DNA of 64,000 bases from an uncultured Eubacterium sp. (GTDB lineage Bacteria; Bacillota; Clostridia; Lachnospirales; Lachnospiraceae). The stretch spans positions 7,203 to 71,202 of the forward strand of contig CAKRGF010000009.1 of the NCBI GenBank assembly GCA_934322085.1, in the 5' to 3' direction. Both the position numbers and the translations under genes were made by a program. Below are positions 1-8,508 of the stretch, piece after piece; the stretch's first letter is position 1; each line of letters opens with the position of its first letter. The notes under the pieces are model-generated. The model worked only from the letters and a program-made list of their open reading frames with translations. It was not told the DNA's origin and did not search any database.

Positions 1-2
1 CG

Positions 3-803
3 GAGGATGAAGTGACTCTTTGCGGTATGAATGGACAAGCGTTTTCTGTTGTTGTTACAAAGGGACACGGATATATCAAGCCGAATAATTTTAAGGATTT
101 TACCGGTGGTACAGTTACAGTGCAGGGCGAGGCAATTCTTCCGGTTGCGAAGGATATGCTTTTGGTGGTGCCAGAAGGGCAGCAGCTTATCACGATGAAA
201 AATGGTGATTTGATGGCTGAGGTCACAGTAGAAGTAAAACGTGGACAGGTTACAAAAGTCGATATGGCAAAGTATCAGAATCAAGTGCCGGATACGGCTA
301 GGGTTACATTTGATGTGAATCCACAGGGCGCAGAACTATATGTGAATGGTGTGCTCACCGACCCGTCGAAACCGGTTTCGCTAAAATATGGTAATCATTC
401 CGTGAAAGTTTCGCTGGAAGGCTATGAAGATTACAGCGGTATTATTTCCGTGAAGGATGCGAGTCTGACCGTTCACATTAATCTGGCGGAAGAAAGTGCG
501 GATGTCGAGACGGATAGTTCGGATTCTTCCAGTTCGGTTTCCGATGATTCGTCCTCATCTTCGAGTGAGAGCAGTGTCACATATGATAATGATCATAAGG
601 TTACGGTAAGTGCGCCGGTGGGTGCTGCCGTTTATGTCAACGGAACTTATAAGGGAGAGGTGCCTTGCAGTTTTACGAAAATGATAGGAAATGTAACACT
701 TTCTCTTACGAAAGATGGTTATGAGACAAAAACCTATGCCGTTGAAATTTCGGATGACAGTAAGGATATTTCTTGGAGTTTTCCGGATTTGACAAAAAAG
801 TAA
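3..803 (+). CDS. PEGA-domain surface protein (5' end outside window)
   Basis: The reading frame is open from the first complete codon and has no convincing ribosome site at the GTG at 12, so the gene starts upstream and only its last 266 residues are seen. Two PEGA-type modules are visible: one around PQGAELYVNG...LEGYEDYSG and one around PVGAAVYVNGTYKG...KDGYETKTY. They are joined by a low-complexity Ser/Asp linker. PEGA modules are small beta-rich domains found on surface or cell-envelope proteins. This suggests an exported or membrane-anchored protein whose N-terminal part is missing here. No catalytic motif is visible in the part present, and the specific role is unknown. Confidence 0.75.
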   Translation, partial: EDEVTLCGMNGQAFSVVVTKGHGYIKPNNFKDFTGGTVTVQGEAILPVAKDMLLVVPEGQQLITMKNGDLMAEVTVEVKRGQVTKVDMAKYQNQVPDTARVTFDVNPQGAELYVNGVLTDPSKPVSLKYGNHSVKVSLEGYEDYSGIISVKDASLTVHINLAEESADVETDSSDSSSSVSDDSSSSSSESSVTYDNDHKVTVSAPVGAAVYVNGTYKGEVPCSFTKMIGNVTLSLTKDGYETKTYAVEISDDSKDISWSFPDLTKK

Positions 804-867
804 TTTAGTTAATTTCCCGTAAGGGTGAATATCACTTTTTAGAAAGTGAAATAAATTAAAAAAGCAG

Positions 868-884
868 GCCACAGGTGATGTGGC
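868..884 (+). other. Leader hairpin before pgcA
   Basis: GCCACA and TGTGGC form a perfect 6-bp stem around a 5-nt loop, directly before the AGGAGG ribosome site of pgcA. A second weaker hairpin (CACTTT/AAAGTG) lies at about 831-849. They could be an mRNA-stabilising leader. No riboswitch family was recognised and no T tract follows. Confidence 0.35.
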
Positions 885-899
885 AGCAAGGAGGAAATT

Positions 900-2636
900 A
901 TGGACTACAAGAAAACATACGAAGCTTGGTTATCAAATCCATATTTTGATGCCGACACAAAGAAAGAGCTTGAGAGTATTGCCGGGGATGAAAATGAAAT
1001 CAAGGAACGCTTTTATGCGGATCTTGAGTTTGGTACAGCCGGTCTCCGTGGTATTATCGGAGCAGGTACAAACCGTATGAATGTTTATACGGTACGCAAA
1101 GCGACACAGGGACTTGCCAACTACATCATCAAGCAGAACGGACAGAAAAAGGGCGTGGCAATTGCTTTTGATTCCCGCCGGATGTCACCGGAATTTGCGG
1201 ATGAGGCTGCTTGCTGTTTAGCAGCGAATGGGATTAAAGCTTATGTGTTTGAGTCACTTCGACCGACACCGGAATTGTCTTTTGCCGTTCGTGAGTTAGG
1301 ATGTATTTCAGGTATTAACATTACTGCCAGCCACAATCCGCCGGAATACAACGGTTATAAAGTATACTGGGAGGACGGTGCACAGATTACACCGCCTCAT
1401 GATACCGGAATTATGGATGAGGTGAAAGCGGTAACCGATTATGCGACAGTTAAGACGATGGACAAAGAAGAGGCAAAGAAAGCCGGTTTGTATGAGAATA
1501 TCGGAAAAGCTGTTGATGACCGCTATATGGAGGAACTTAAGAAAAATGTTCTTCATCCGGATTGCATTAAAAAAGCGTCAGCAGATTTGAAAATTGTTTA
1601 TACACCACTTCACGGAACCGGAAATCTGCCGGTACGCCGCATTTTGAAAGAACTTGGCTTTAAGAATGTATTTGTTGTGCCGGAACAGGAACTGCCGGAT
1701 GGTGAATTTCCTACCGTCAGCTATCCGAATCCGGAAGCACCGGAAGCATTTGAACTTGCTCTTAAACTGGCAAAAGAAAAAGATGCCGATTTAGTTCTGG
1801 CAACGGACCCGGATGCGGACCGCCTTGGTGTTTATGTAAAAGATACCAAATCCGGTGAATATATCTGCTTAACCGGAAATATGTCGGGAAGTTTTCTTGC
1901 CGATTATGAAATTGGACAGAAACTTGCACTGGAAGGAAAACTTCCGGAAGATGGCGAGTTGATTAAGACGGTTGTTACTTCGAATCTTGTAGATGCAATG
2001 GCAAAATATTATGGCATCAAAGTGACCGAGTGTCTGACTGGATTTAAGTGGATTGGAAGAGAAATTCTCCGCATGGAGACAACCGGAAAAGGCCACTATC
2101 TGTTTGGTTTTGAGGAAAGTTATGGCTGCTTGATTGGAACGCATGCAAGAGATAAGGATGCGATTGTGGCATCGATGGCACTTTGTGAGGCAGCGGCTTA
2201 TTATAAACTGCGTGGCAAAACAATTTGGGATGCTATGTTAGATATGTATGAGAAATACGGCTACTACAAAGATAATGTAATTGCCATTACTCATAAAGGT
2301 ATTGAGGGACTGCAGAAGATTCAGTCGATTATGGATAATCTCCGCAAAAATCCGCCGATGAAATTTGGTAATTACGATGTGACGGCAGTAAGAGATTATT
2401 TGAAAGATGAAATCGTAGATGTTAAGACCGGCGAGAAGAAACCAACCGGTATTCCAAAGTCCAACGTACTCTATTTCGAATTGACCGAGGATGCATGGCT
2501 TTGTGTTCGTCCATCCGGTACGGAGCCAAAGATTAAACTTTACTTTGGTGTTGTTGGTAAAGATTTGGCAGATGCCGATGAAAAATCAGAAAAACTGGCT
2601 GTAATTGTAAAGGATTTGCTGAATCAGTTAGGATAA
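900..2636 (+). CDS. pgcA: Phosphoglucomutase/phosphomannomutase (alpha-D-phosphohexomutase)
   Basis: Interconverts glucose-1-phosphate and glucose-6-phosphate in the cytoplasm, linking glycolysis to glycogen and cell-wall sugar nucleotides. The 578-residue length matches Firmicutes PgcA. The catalytic phosphoserine loop TASHNP is at about residues 142-147 (Ser144). The Mg-binding loop DPDADR, the sugar-binding loop GFEESYG and the C-terminal phosphate-binding RPSGTEPKIK follow in family order. ATG at 900 sits 6 nt after AGGAGG. glgB follows after only 22 nt, so the two are probably co-transcribed, which suits supply of glucose-1-phosphate for glycogen. Whether it also acts on mannose phosphates cannot be read from the sequence. 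Confidence 0.95.
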   Translation: MDYKKTYEAWLSNPYFDADTKKELESIAGDENEIKERFYADLEFGTAGLRGIIGAGTNRMNVYTVRKATQGLANYIIKQNGQKKGVAIAFDSRRMSPEFADEAACCLAANGIKAYVFESLRPTPELSFAVRELGCISGINITASHNPPEYNGYKVYWEDGAQITPPHDTGIMDEVKAVTDYATVKTMDKEEAKKAGLYENIGKAVDDRYMEELKKNVLHPDCIKKASADLKIVYTPLHGTGNLPVRRILKELGFKNVFVVPEQELPDGEFPTVSYPNPEAPEAFELALKLAKEKDADLVLATDPDADRLGVYVKDTKSGEYICLTGNMSGSFLADYEIGQKLALEGKLPEDGELIKTVVTSNLVDAMAKYYGIKVTECLTGFKWIGREILRMETTGKGHYLFGFEESYGCLIGTHARDKDAIVASMALCEAAAYYKLRGKTIWDAMLDMYEKYGYYKDNVIAITHKGIEGLQKIQSIMDNLRKNPPMKFGNYDVTAVRDYLKDEIVDVKTGEKKPTGIPKSNVLYFELTEDAWLCVRPSGTEPKIKLYFGVVGKDLADADEKSEKLAVIVKDLLNQLG

Positions 2637-2658
2637 AATAAATGCAGGGGGTGAACAT

Positions 2659-4935
2659 GTGAGCAATCCATATTTGGAACAGTGGACGAGCAAAGAGATG
2701 CTGAAGGAATTGGAAGAGGGAATTTTGAATGCACCTCAGGATTTGCTTGGCTGCCACATTTTCAAAGAGGAGGATGTGCAGATTTTTACCGCATATCGTC
2801 CGTGTGCAAAACGTATGTGGGTGCTGGATTCAAAAGGGGAGACCACTTACGAGATGGAACCAATGGAGCCGGAAGGATTTTTTGGCTATGTCATTGAGAA
2901 GAAATCGGAGCGGCTGAAAAAATATCGATTCCGGGTGGAATATGGACCGGACGATGTGATTGAAATTGACGACCCTTATGCATTTCCGGGGATGTTTGGT
3001 GAACTTGACCGGTATTTGTTCTCCGAGGGAAACCATTATAAAATTTATGAAAAATTAGGAGCACATCCGATGAAGCGCGATGGCGTGGAGGGCGTTCAGT
3101 TTGCTGTCTGGGCGCCACACGCCTGCAGCGTGAGTGTAATCGGTGAGTTTAATATGTGGGATGCAAGACTTCATAAGATGATTATGAGGGGAAGCAGCGG
3201 TATTTTTGAACTGTTCGTGCCGGGTGCGTGGGAAGGTGCTGCCTATAAGTATGAGATTACGGCAAAGAGCGGGGATAAGCTGTATAAGACGGACCCTTAT
3301 GGAAATTATGCGGAACTGCGCCCGGGAAATGCTTCCCGAATTACGTCGCTTAATGGCTACAAATGGCAGGATGGTTCTTATCAGAAGAAGCATCAGAAAA
3401 AGTCAAGAGATGTAAGAGACAAAGAGCCGATGAGTATTTATGAGGTTCATCTTGCGTCCTGGAAAAAACGAATTGAAGACGATGATAATGGCAATTTTTC
3501 ATATCGTGAGTTAGCATCTATGCTCGGCGACTATGTGGTTGATATGGGTTATACTCATATTGAATTGATGGGAATTGCAGAGTATCCGTTTGATGGCTCA
3601 TGGGGCTATCAGGTTGGCTGTTATTATGCGCCGACGAGTCGTTATGGTGAGCCAAAAGATTTTATGTATTTTGTGGATGAAATGCACAAGCGGGGGATTC
3701 AGGTAATTTTAGACTGGGTACCGGCGCATTTTCCAAAAGATGCTCACTGCCTTGGACGTTTTGACGGACAGCCGTTGTATGAACATCCGGACAGCAGGCG
3801 TGGCGAACATCCGGACTGGGGAACGTATATTTTCGATTACGGAAGAATGGAAGTGAAAAACTTCCTTGTTGCCAATGCACTGTTCTGGATAGAGAAGTTC
3901 CATATTGACGGACTTCGTGTGGATGCCGTGGCTTCTATGCTGTATCTGGATTACGGTAAGAACGATGGCGAGTGGCTTCCGAACAAAGATGGCGGAAATG
4001 AGCATTACGAGGCAATTCATTTCCTGCAGCATTTAAATTCCGAGGTGGAAAAGGAGCATCCGGGAGCTTATATCATTGCGGAAGAGTCGACGGCATGGCC
4101 GGGCGTTACGGCGCCGGTAGCAGATGGCGGACTTGGCTTTTCTTACAAATGGAATATGGGCTGGATGAATGACTTTTTGGAGTACATGAAATTAGATCCA
4201 TATTTCAGAAAAGACCATCAGGGGCAGTTGTGTTTTAGTATTGATTATTACACCAGTGAGAAATACATTTTGGTTTTATCGCATGATGAAGTGGTTCATG
4301 GAAAATGTTCTCTGTTAAACAAGATGTCCGGTTTGGAAGGAGATAAGTTTGCTTCCCTTCGTGCCGCATTTGGATTTATGTATGGTCATCCGGGCAAAAA
4401 GCTTTTGTTTATGGGGCAGGAATTTGCTCAGAAGCGAGAATGGGCAGAGTTTCGGAGTCTGGACTGGTTTTTACTGGAAGAAGATGACAGACATAAGAAA
4501 ATGCAGGATTACGTATGTGAATTAAATCACTTGTACCAAAAGTACGATGCCTTGTATTATCACGATTTTGATGTTATGGGCTTTGAGTGGATGGACTGCT
4601 GGCGTCCGGAATTAAGTACAGTAGCGTTTGTGCGCCGTGGAAGCTCAGTAAAAGACCAGTTGATGTTTATTGCAAACTTCACACCGATGGCATTGGAAGA
4701 TTATCAGGTCAATGCACCTTGTGCCGGAACCTTTACGGAGATACTAAATTCCGACGAAGAGCGATTTGGCGGTGAAGGCCGTGTGAATAAAAAGCCGATT
4801 CAGGCAAAACCATGTAAGGCACCGGTAGTGCCAAGACCAGGCGAAAAAATCAAACCGGGAAAGAAATATTACGAACTGGAACTGTATGTTCCACCGTTGT
4901 CGGTCGTAGTATTGCGGTATGATTATAAGGCGTAG
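2659..4935 (+). CDS. glgB: 1,4-alpha-glucan branching enzyme (GH13)
   Basis: Introduces alpha-1,6 branches into glycogen. After an N-terminal extension come a CBM48-like module (FAVWAPHACSVSVIGEFNMWD, about residues 149-169) and a GH13 barrel. The nucleophile lies in GLRVDAV (Asp422), the acid/base in IAEES (about Glu475) and the transition-state Asp in LSHDEVVHG. The start is GTG at 2659, preceded by AGGGGGTG. At 758 residues it is long for the family. The C-terminal beta domain contains a Pro/Lys-rich insertion of about 30 residues (KPIQAKPCKAPVVPRPGEK). No glgA, glgC or glgP is next to it, so the rest of glycogen metabolism must lie elsewhere. Confidence 0.95.
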   Translation: MSNPYLEQWTSKEMLKELEEGILNAPQDLLGCHIFKEEDVQIFTAYRPCAKRMWVLDSKGETTYEMEPMEPEGFFGYVIEKKSERLKKYRFRVEYGPDDVIEIDDPYAFPGMFGELDRYLFSEGNHYKIYEKLGAHPMKRDGVEGVQFAVWAPHACSVSVIGEFNMWDARLHKMIMRGSSGIFELFVPGAWEGAAYKYEITAKSGDKLYKTDPYGNYAELRPGNASRITSLNGYKWQDGSYQKKHQKKSRDVRDKEPMSIYEVHLASWKKRIEDDDNGNFSYRELASMLGDYVVDMGYTHIELMGIAEYPFDGSWGYQVGCYYAPTSRYGEPKDFMYFVDEMHKRGIQVILDWVPAHFPKDAHCLGRFDGQPLYEHPDSRRGEHPDWGTYIFDYGRMEVKNFLVANALFWIEKFHIDGLRVDAVASMLYLDYGKNDGEWLPNKDGGNEHYEAIHFLQHLNSEVEKEHPGAYIIAEESTAWPGVTAPVADGGLGFSYKWNMGWMNDFLEYMKLDPYFRKDHQGQLCFSIDYYTSEKYILVLSHDEVVHGKCSLLNKMSGLEGDKFASLRAAFGFMYGHPGKKLLFMGQEFAQKREWAEFRSLDWFLLEEDDRHKKMQDYVCELNHLYQKYDALYYHDFDVMGFEWMDCWRPELSTVAFVRRGSSVKDQLMFIANFTPMALEDYQVNAPCAGTFTEILNSDEERFGGEGRVNKKPIQAKPCKAPVVPRPGEKIKPGKKYYELELYVPPLSVVVLRYDYKA

Positions 4936-4950
4936 GGTTTTTCTAATTGC

Positions 4951-5088
4951 ATATATGACTAAAAAAGTTTGTGTTTCATGGGCGCTGTCGCTTAGACAAA
5001 CACGCGGAGATATGTTATGTGCTAAGAATGTGCATATTGAATCCGCGCGTTTGTACCCATGAAACACAAATCTTTTTTAGTAATATAT
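4951..5088. repeat. Long hairpin with one-sided conserved bulge (element 1)
   Basis: An imperfect palindrome in the convergent gap after glgB. The outer arms 4951-4982 and 5056-5088 pair over about 32 bp with two or three imperfections (GTGTTTCATGGG against CCCATGAAACAC). The inner arms 4996-5008 and 5042-5054 pair over 13 bp (ACAAACACGCGGA/TCCGCGCGTTTGT, one mismatch). Between them the left side carries 13 unpaired bases, including GCTGTCGCTTA (4984-4994), and the right side only one A. CTTAG in the bulge can pair with CTAAG at 5022-5026 in the apical loop. The same layout recurs at 55979-56162. There is no terminal T tract. It could be a structured RNA or a mobile DNA hairpin. Confidence 0.7.
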
Positions 5089-5186
5089 AAAGTTCGAAAG
5101 CCACTTCGCCTTAAGTCGAGACAGAGCGGTACAGCATCTTGGCGAGAATTAGCCTAACCTATAGTCCTATCGCCGGTTGTTAAAAT
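5089..5186. other. Unassigned GC-richer intergenic stretch
   Basis: About 100 bp between the long hairpin and the terminator. It has no plausible ORF and no recognised RNA family, but is clearly richer in G and C than usual spacers here, for example GAGACAGAGCGGTACAGC and TATCGCCGG. Short complementary pieces (TTCGCC/GGCGAG) hint at structure. I cannot assign a function. Confidence 0.3.
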
Positions 5187-5221
5187 AAAAAAGGAAAGCA
5201 AGTATCCCGCTTTCCTTTTTT
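5187..5221. terminator. Bidirectional intrinsic terminator
   Basis: AAAAAAGGAAAGC (5187-5199), a 9-nt loop, then GCTTTCCTTTTTT. The A tract on one side and T tract on the other let it serve both glgB (plus strand) and the L,D-transpeptidase gene (minus strand), which converge here. Confidence 0.85.
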
Positions 5222-5238
5222 ATTTCTAACACACCATC

Positions 5239-6762
5239 TTAATAATGTATAAACACCATTTCACGGTATTTTGTCAAGTCATAAATCTTTTTCGAATCCG
5301 ATAGAGATAAGTTTAAGCATCCGTGTGAACCACGGCTTCTATAAAGAGTTTTACTCCAGCGTCTCCATGGCTGCCAAGGCGCACCGTGGAATCCGGTTCC
5401 GGTCCACATGATACGAACCCAGTTGTTTACCGGCGTTGCATAGTTATCGCCGCGGAGAGTACGGTGTGTCTGGTGTTCTTTGATGAAATAAGCACCGGTT
5501 CTTGTCTGACGGTCTTTCACTGGTTTTCCGCTGATTGTTCGACACTTAAAAGTAACTTTTCCGTTGCGCCATACATACACTTTTTGAGCGGTAAGGTCGA
5601 TTTCGGTAAAGTTTTCTGTATCCCAATCCTTTGTTTTGTCATCGGTGTTCATCGTAAACGCCGTATTGGCAAATTTCGTTTTCTTTTTAATCGTTAGCGC
5701 CTTTTTTTGTGCAGCGTTTGGATTTTCCATATAAGCTTTCTGCGTATCGGCATCCATTGTCTTTTTCAAAGCACTTTTCAATTGTTTCAGCATCGTATCA
5801 TAAACAATCTGCCAGCCATAATCGCCGCCAGTTACGTGAACGGTTTTGCCATTGTGGCTTTTGAACGAACGCGTTACGCCAACGGTTTTATATTTAAAGC
5901 AGGTTTTTTCAACCCAGTTTTCAATAGCTTCGTTTTCAAAAGAAACTTTTCCGTCTTTGTATTTGCACCATTTATAAATCTGCTTTGGACTAATGGTTTC
6001 GGTAATACCCTTTTGAATTGTCCACGTTACCCATCGGAGAATAACGGGGTTACATGCATCTACTTTTTCCTGAAGAGAAGGGTCAGTGGAATAGATGTCT
6101 GGTTTTGTATAAACGTCTGGATGAACTTTTTGATCTGTCAAATCAAGTTTTTCGTGTCCGGATTGCAATGCCTTCTCAATTGTATTTAAAAAATCATCAT
6201 GATTTAACGTGTTACCTAAATATTCTTTTTCAATGACAAGGTATTTTTTCTCTGGTGAAAAAACAACTTTAGCATTCTGTGGCTGTGTAACAGGATAGGA
6301 TTCACTACCTGTTGAAAGATCGGACTGTCCTACTAATGTGTCCAGTTTTTTCTTGTTGTAAGCGGCTCCTAGGTCAATATCAACCTGCTTTTTCTTTCCT
6401 AAAGAAAAGAATGGAAGAGAATCGTGCTGTTCGTCGTATTTTTTCTGAAGAGAATCTTTAATATCCACCTGATAGTCAATATCATCTTTCTGGATAGTTA
6501 AAGTTCCATTATTTCTTCCTGTTATTTTAAGCTGATAGGTGGAAAATACCTGATTAATCAGTTCCGCTGATTCTTCATAGGTCATGCCTGAAACTTCCCG
6601 GTCACCAATCCATGTGTTTGAGTACCAGCGGTTCATATAATAGATATGTATACCTAAAACAATGCCTATTACTACAACTAATGTTGCAATTGTAGCAATA
6701 AGCATTGCTTTCCCCTTTTTTGTATGAATCCAAGATGGTTTTTGTGTCTCTCGATTATCCAC
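5239..6762 (-). CDS. L,D-transpeptidase (YkuD) with N-terminal membrane anchor
   Basis: A cell-wall enzyme expected to form 3-3 (L,D) cross-links or attach stems to peptidoglycan outside the membrane. Residues about 19-41 form one transmembrane helix after a short cytoplasmic stretch. A long middle region resembles the PG-binding_4 domains that precede YkuD in Firmicutes. The C-terminal YkuD domain carries the GFHGAPW histidine motif and the catalytic SHGCLNL motif with Cys482. The start is GTG at 6762 with GAGGG upstream; no nearby ATG fits as well. A near-perfect promoter is at 6805-6833. The 507-residue length is normal for the anchored two-domain form. Confidence 0.9.
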   Translation of the reverse strand: MDNRETQKPSWIHTKKGKAMLIATIATLVVVIGIVLGIHIYYMNRWYSNTWIGDREVSGMTYEESAELINQVFSTYQLKITGRNNGTLTIQKDDIDYQVDIKDSLQKKYDEQHDSLPFFSLGKKKQVDIDLGAAYNKKKLDTLVGQSDLSTGSESYPVTQPQNAKVVFSPEKKYLVIEKEYLGNTLNHDDFLNTIEKALQSGHEKLDLTDQKVHPDVYTKPDIYSTDPSLQEKVDACNPVILRWVTWTIQKGITETISPKQIYKWCKYKDGKVSFENEAIENWVEKTCFKYKTVGVTRSFKSHNGKTVHVTGGDYGWQIVYDTMLKQLKSALKKTMDADTQKAYMENPNAAQKKALTIKKKTKFANTAFTMNTDDKTKDWDTENFTEIDLTAQKVYVWRNGKVTFKCRTISGKPVKDRQTRTGAYFIKEHQTHRTLRGDNYATPVNNWVRIMWTGTGFHGAPWQPWRRWSKTLYRSRGSHGCLNLSLSDSKKIYDLTKYREMVFIHY

Positions 6763-6804
6763 CCTTACATCCCTCTTTCCTTAAAAATATTGTCTCACAA
6801 TGGG

Positions 6805-6833
6805 ATTATAAAATTTTGTGGTGGAGTTGTCAA
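6805..6833 (-). promoter_or_regulatory. SigA-type promoter for the L,D-transpeptidase gene
   Basis: On the minus strand TTGACA (plus coordinates 6828-6833) is followed after exactly 17 nt by TATAAT (6805-6810), both perfect consensus hexamers. They lie about 43 nt upstream of the GTG start. Confidence 0.85.
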
Positions 6834-6867
6834 CACAAACAAGCTCTTTTTTTGAAATTACCGTAAC

Positions 6868-8406
6868 TTACCAGATTTTTGCCGCCTCTAAGAAGGCTGT
6901 GTATGATAATTTTGGATCATAAATGCTGGTATCAAACAAAAGCGGTGCGCACTGGGAGCGCCACGATGTTGCATCACATAAGCCCCAAAGTGTTATGCCA
7001 GTAATTCCCTTTGGATTTAAGCTCTGATTACGGTTCTTTTGTTTCGTAATAATGGTCTGCATCAGTTTTTTTACAAACTTTGCCTGATCTGCATCGGTTT
7101 CATGCTCTGGTGTATAAGAGTAGGAAGCGTTAGCACCTTCTGTGTCAAAGTTTATAGTAAAGTCAAGTTCGGTTATCTGAATTTCGTAACCGGCTGCTAA
7201 AAACTGCTCCAATGCACTGCCGTATTCGGCAACGGTAGGAACTTTTACATCTACGTGGCTCTGCATGCCGATACCTCCGCAAATTTTAGCGGTTTCGTCT
7301 TTGTTGATAAATTCCACCAGATTTAATGTGTCTTTTACGCCGAAATAGGTGTTGTAATCATTATAAAATAACGTGACTTTATCCGTTGCCTGATAACTCT
7401 TTAACATATCATAGGCGATTTCAAATGCTTTCTTTACGTAAGAAGGAGAATTTCCCATATCGCCATATACACTCGTCCATGTTTTGAAAAATGCAAAAGA
7501 CGGACGGTGGAGATATTCGTTTACGACATCCCATGCGTAAACAATGCTTCCGGCAGAACCGGTTAAAGCTTTTTCTTTATCCATTACATGCCCCATTACA
7601 TTGTGAATGTAAAAATCAAGACGGGCATCCATAACAGCAGGAGTAACAACTTTTGAGCCATCGTAATTTTTTGTAAAGAACCAGGACGGCGTCTGGCTGT
7701 GCCATACCAAAGTATGGGCACGCATTTTCAAACCGTTGTTTTTTGCGGCCTCTAAAGCTTTGTCAACGGTTGTAAATGCTAATTCCGGAACGGTTGATTC
7801 GGTATATCCGGCAGGAATATAATATCCCTTTTTCTTTGCGTCAGCAACGGAAATGAGTTTGGCGGATGAGCCGAGAATAGCATCCGGTTTCATTTCATTT
7901 TCCAAAGTAAAGCTGTTGTACTGTTTTTTTACAAATTTCATTGTGGACGCGTTTTGCAGTTCTCGTGGATTAGAAGCACTTCCGTAGTTTAGGCAGGTAC
8001 CCATGTACGGTACAATTTTTGCATAGGTATCCTTTAAGCTGGAAGCAACGACGGTTTTTTTCGCTTTCACCTTTACTTTGCAGGTAAGTTTAAATGTTTT
8101 TTTCTTTCTTTTTACCGTGCAGGTGATTTTTGCGGTTCCTTTCGCTTTTGCCTTTAATTTGCAGGAGGTACGTTTCTTTTTTGAAATTGAAACGACCTTT
8201 TTCTTGCTTGTTTTCCAAGTGACCTTGCATTTTTTTGTGTTTTTTACCTTAAGAGTTTTTGATTTTCCCTTGGTCAAAGTAATTGATTTTTGGGAAAGTT
8301 TTGGCTTTTTTGCCTTTGCTTCGGAGGATACCGTGTTTGTCAGAAATGAAGACAGACAAAGAGCGGCAACCAGGCTGTGGGCAATTACCTTTTTGATTTG
8401 TTTCAT
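6868..8406 (-). CDS. Secreted endo-1,4-beta-xylanase, GH10, with N-terminal Ig-like module
   Basis: Hydrolyses internal beta-1,4 bonds of xylan outside the cell. A signal peptide (residues 1 to about 29, KKVIAHSLVAALCLSSFL core) leads into a very lysine-rich Ig-like (Big2-type) module, about residues 33-116. The GH10 barrel occupies about 120-512. The acid/base is Glu297 in WDVVNE, the nucleophile is Glu413 in QITELDF, and the substrate-binding NEMKPD and VWHSQTPSWF motifs are present. There is no sortase motif or dockerin; the cationic module may hold the enzyme at the wall or on a substrate. The ATG at 8406 follows an AAAGGAG site. It appears to be transcribed alone. Confidence 0.93.
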   Translation of the reverse strand: MKQIKKVIAHSLVAALCLSSFLTNTVSSEAKAKKPKLSQKSITLTKGKSKTLKVKNTKKCKVTWKTSKKKVVSISKKKRTSCKLKAKAKGTAKITCTVKRKKKTFKLTCKVKVKAKKTVVASSLKDTYAKIVPYMGTCLNYGSASNPRELQNASTMKFVKKQYNSFTLENEMKPDAILGSSAKLISVADAKKKGYYIPAGYTESTVPELAFTTVDKALEAAKNNGLKMRAHTLVWHSQTPSWFFTKNYDGSKVVTPAVMDARLDFYIHNVMGHVMDKEKALTGSAGSIVYAWDVVNEYLHRPSFAFFKTWTSVYGDMGNSPSYVKKAFEIAYDMLKSYQATDKVTLFYNDYNTYFGVKDTLNLVEFINKDETAKICGGIGMQSHVDVKVPTVAEYGSALEQFLAAGYEIQITELDFTINFDTEGANASYSYTPEHETDADQAKFVKKLMQTIITKQKNRNQSLNPKGITGITLWGLCDATSWRSQCAPLLFDTSIYDPKLSYTAFLEAAKIW

Positions 8407-8451
8407 ATAGCTACACTCCTTTCATTGTAACCATATTTTAACAAAACAATA

Positions 8452-8482
8452 GGAATGCCACAATAAACTATTGTGACATTCC
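8452..8482 (-). terminator. Hairpin after mtnN, likely terminator
   Basis: Arms 8452-8465 and 8469-8482 pair (GGAATG, one mismatch, CACAATA) around a 3-nt loop. On the minus strand a T-rich run (TATTGTTTTGTT) follows, so it probably ends mtnN transcription. It also lies in the leader region of the xylanase gene. Confidence 0.6.
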
Positions 8483-8508
8483 ACTGTGTTATTCTTAAAG
8501 GAAATTGT

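Noticed and set aside
5089..5186. Cyclic-di-GMP riboswitch or tRNA in the gap after glgB
   Set aside because: The conserved GEMM core sequences and a cloverleaf could not be found on either strand.
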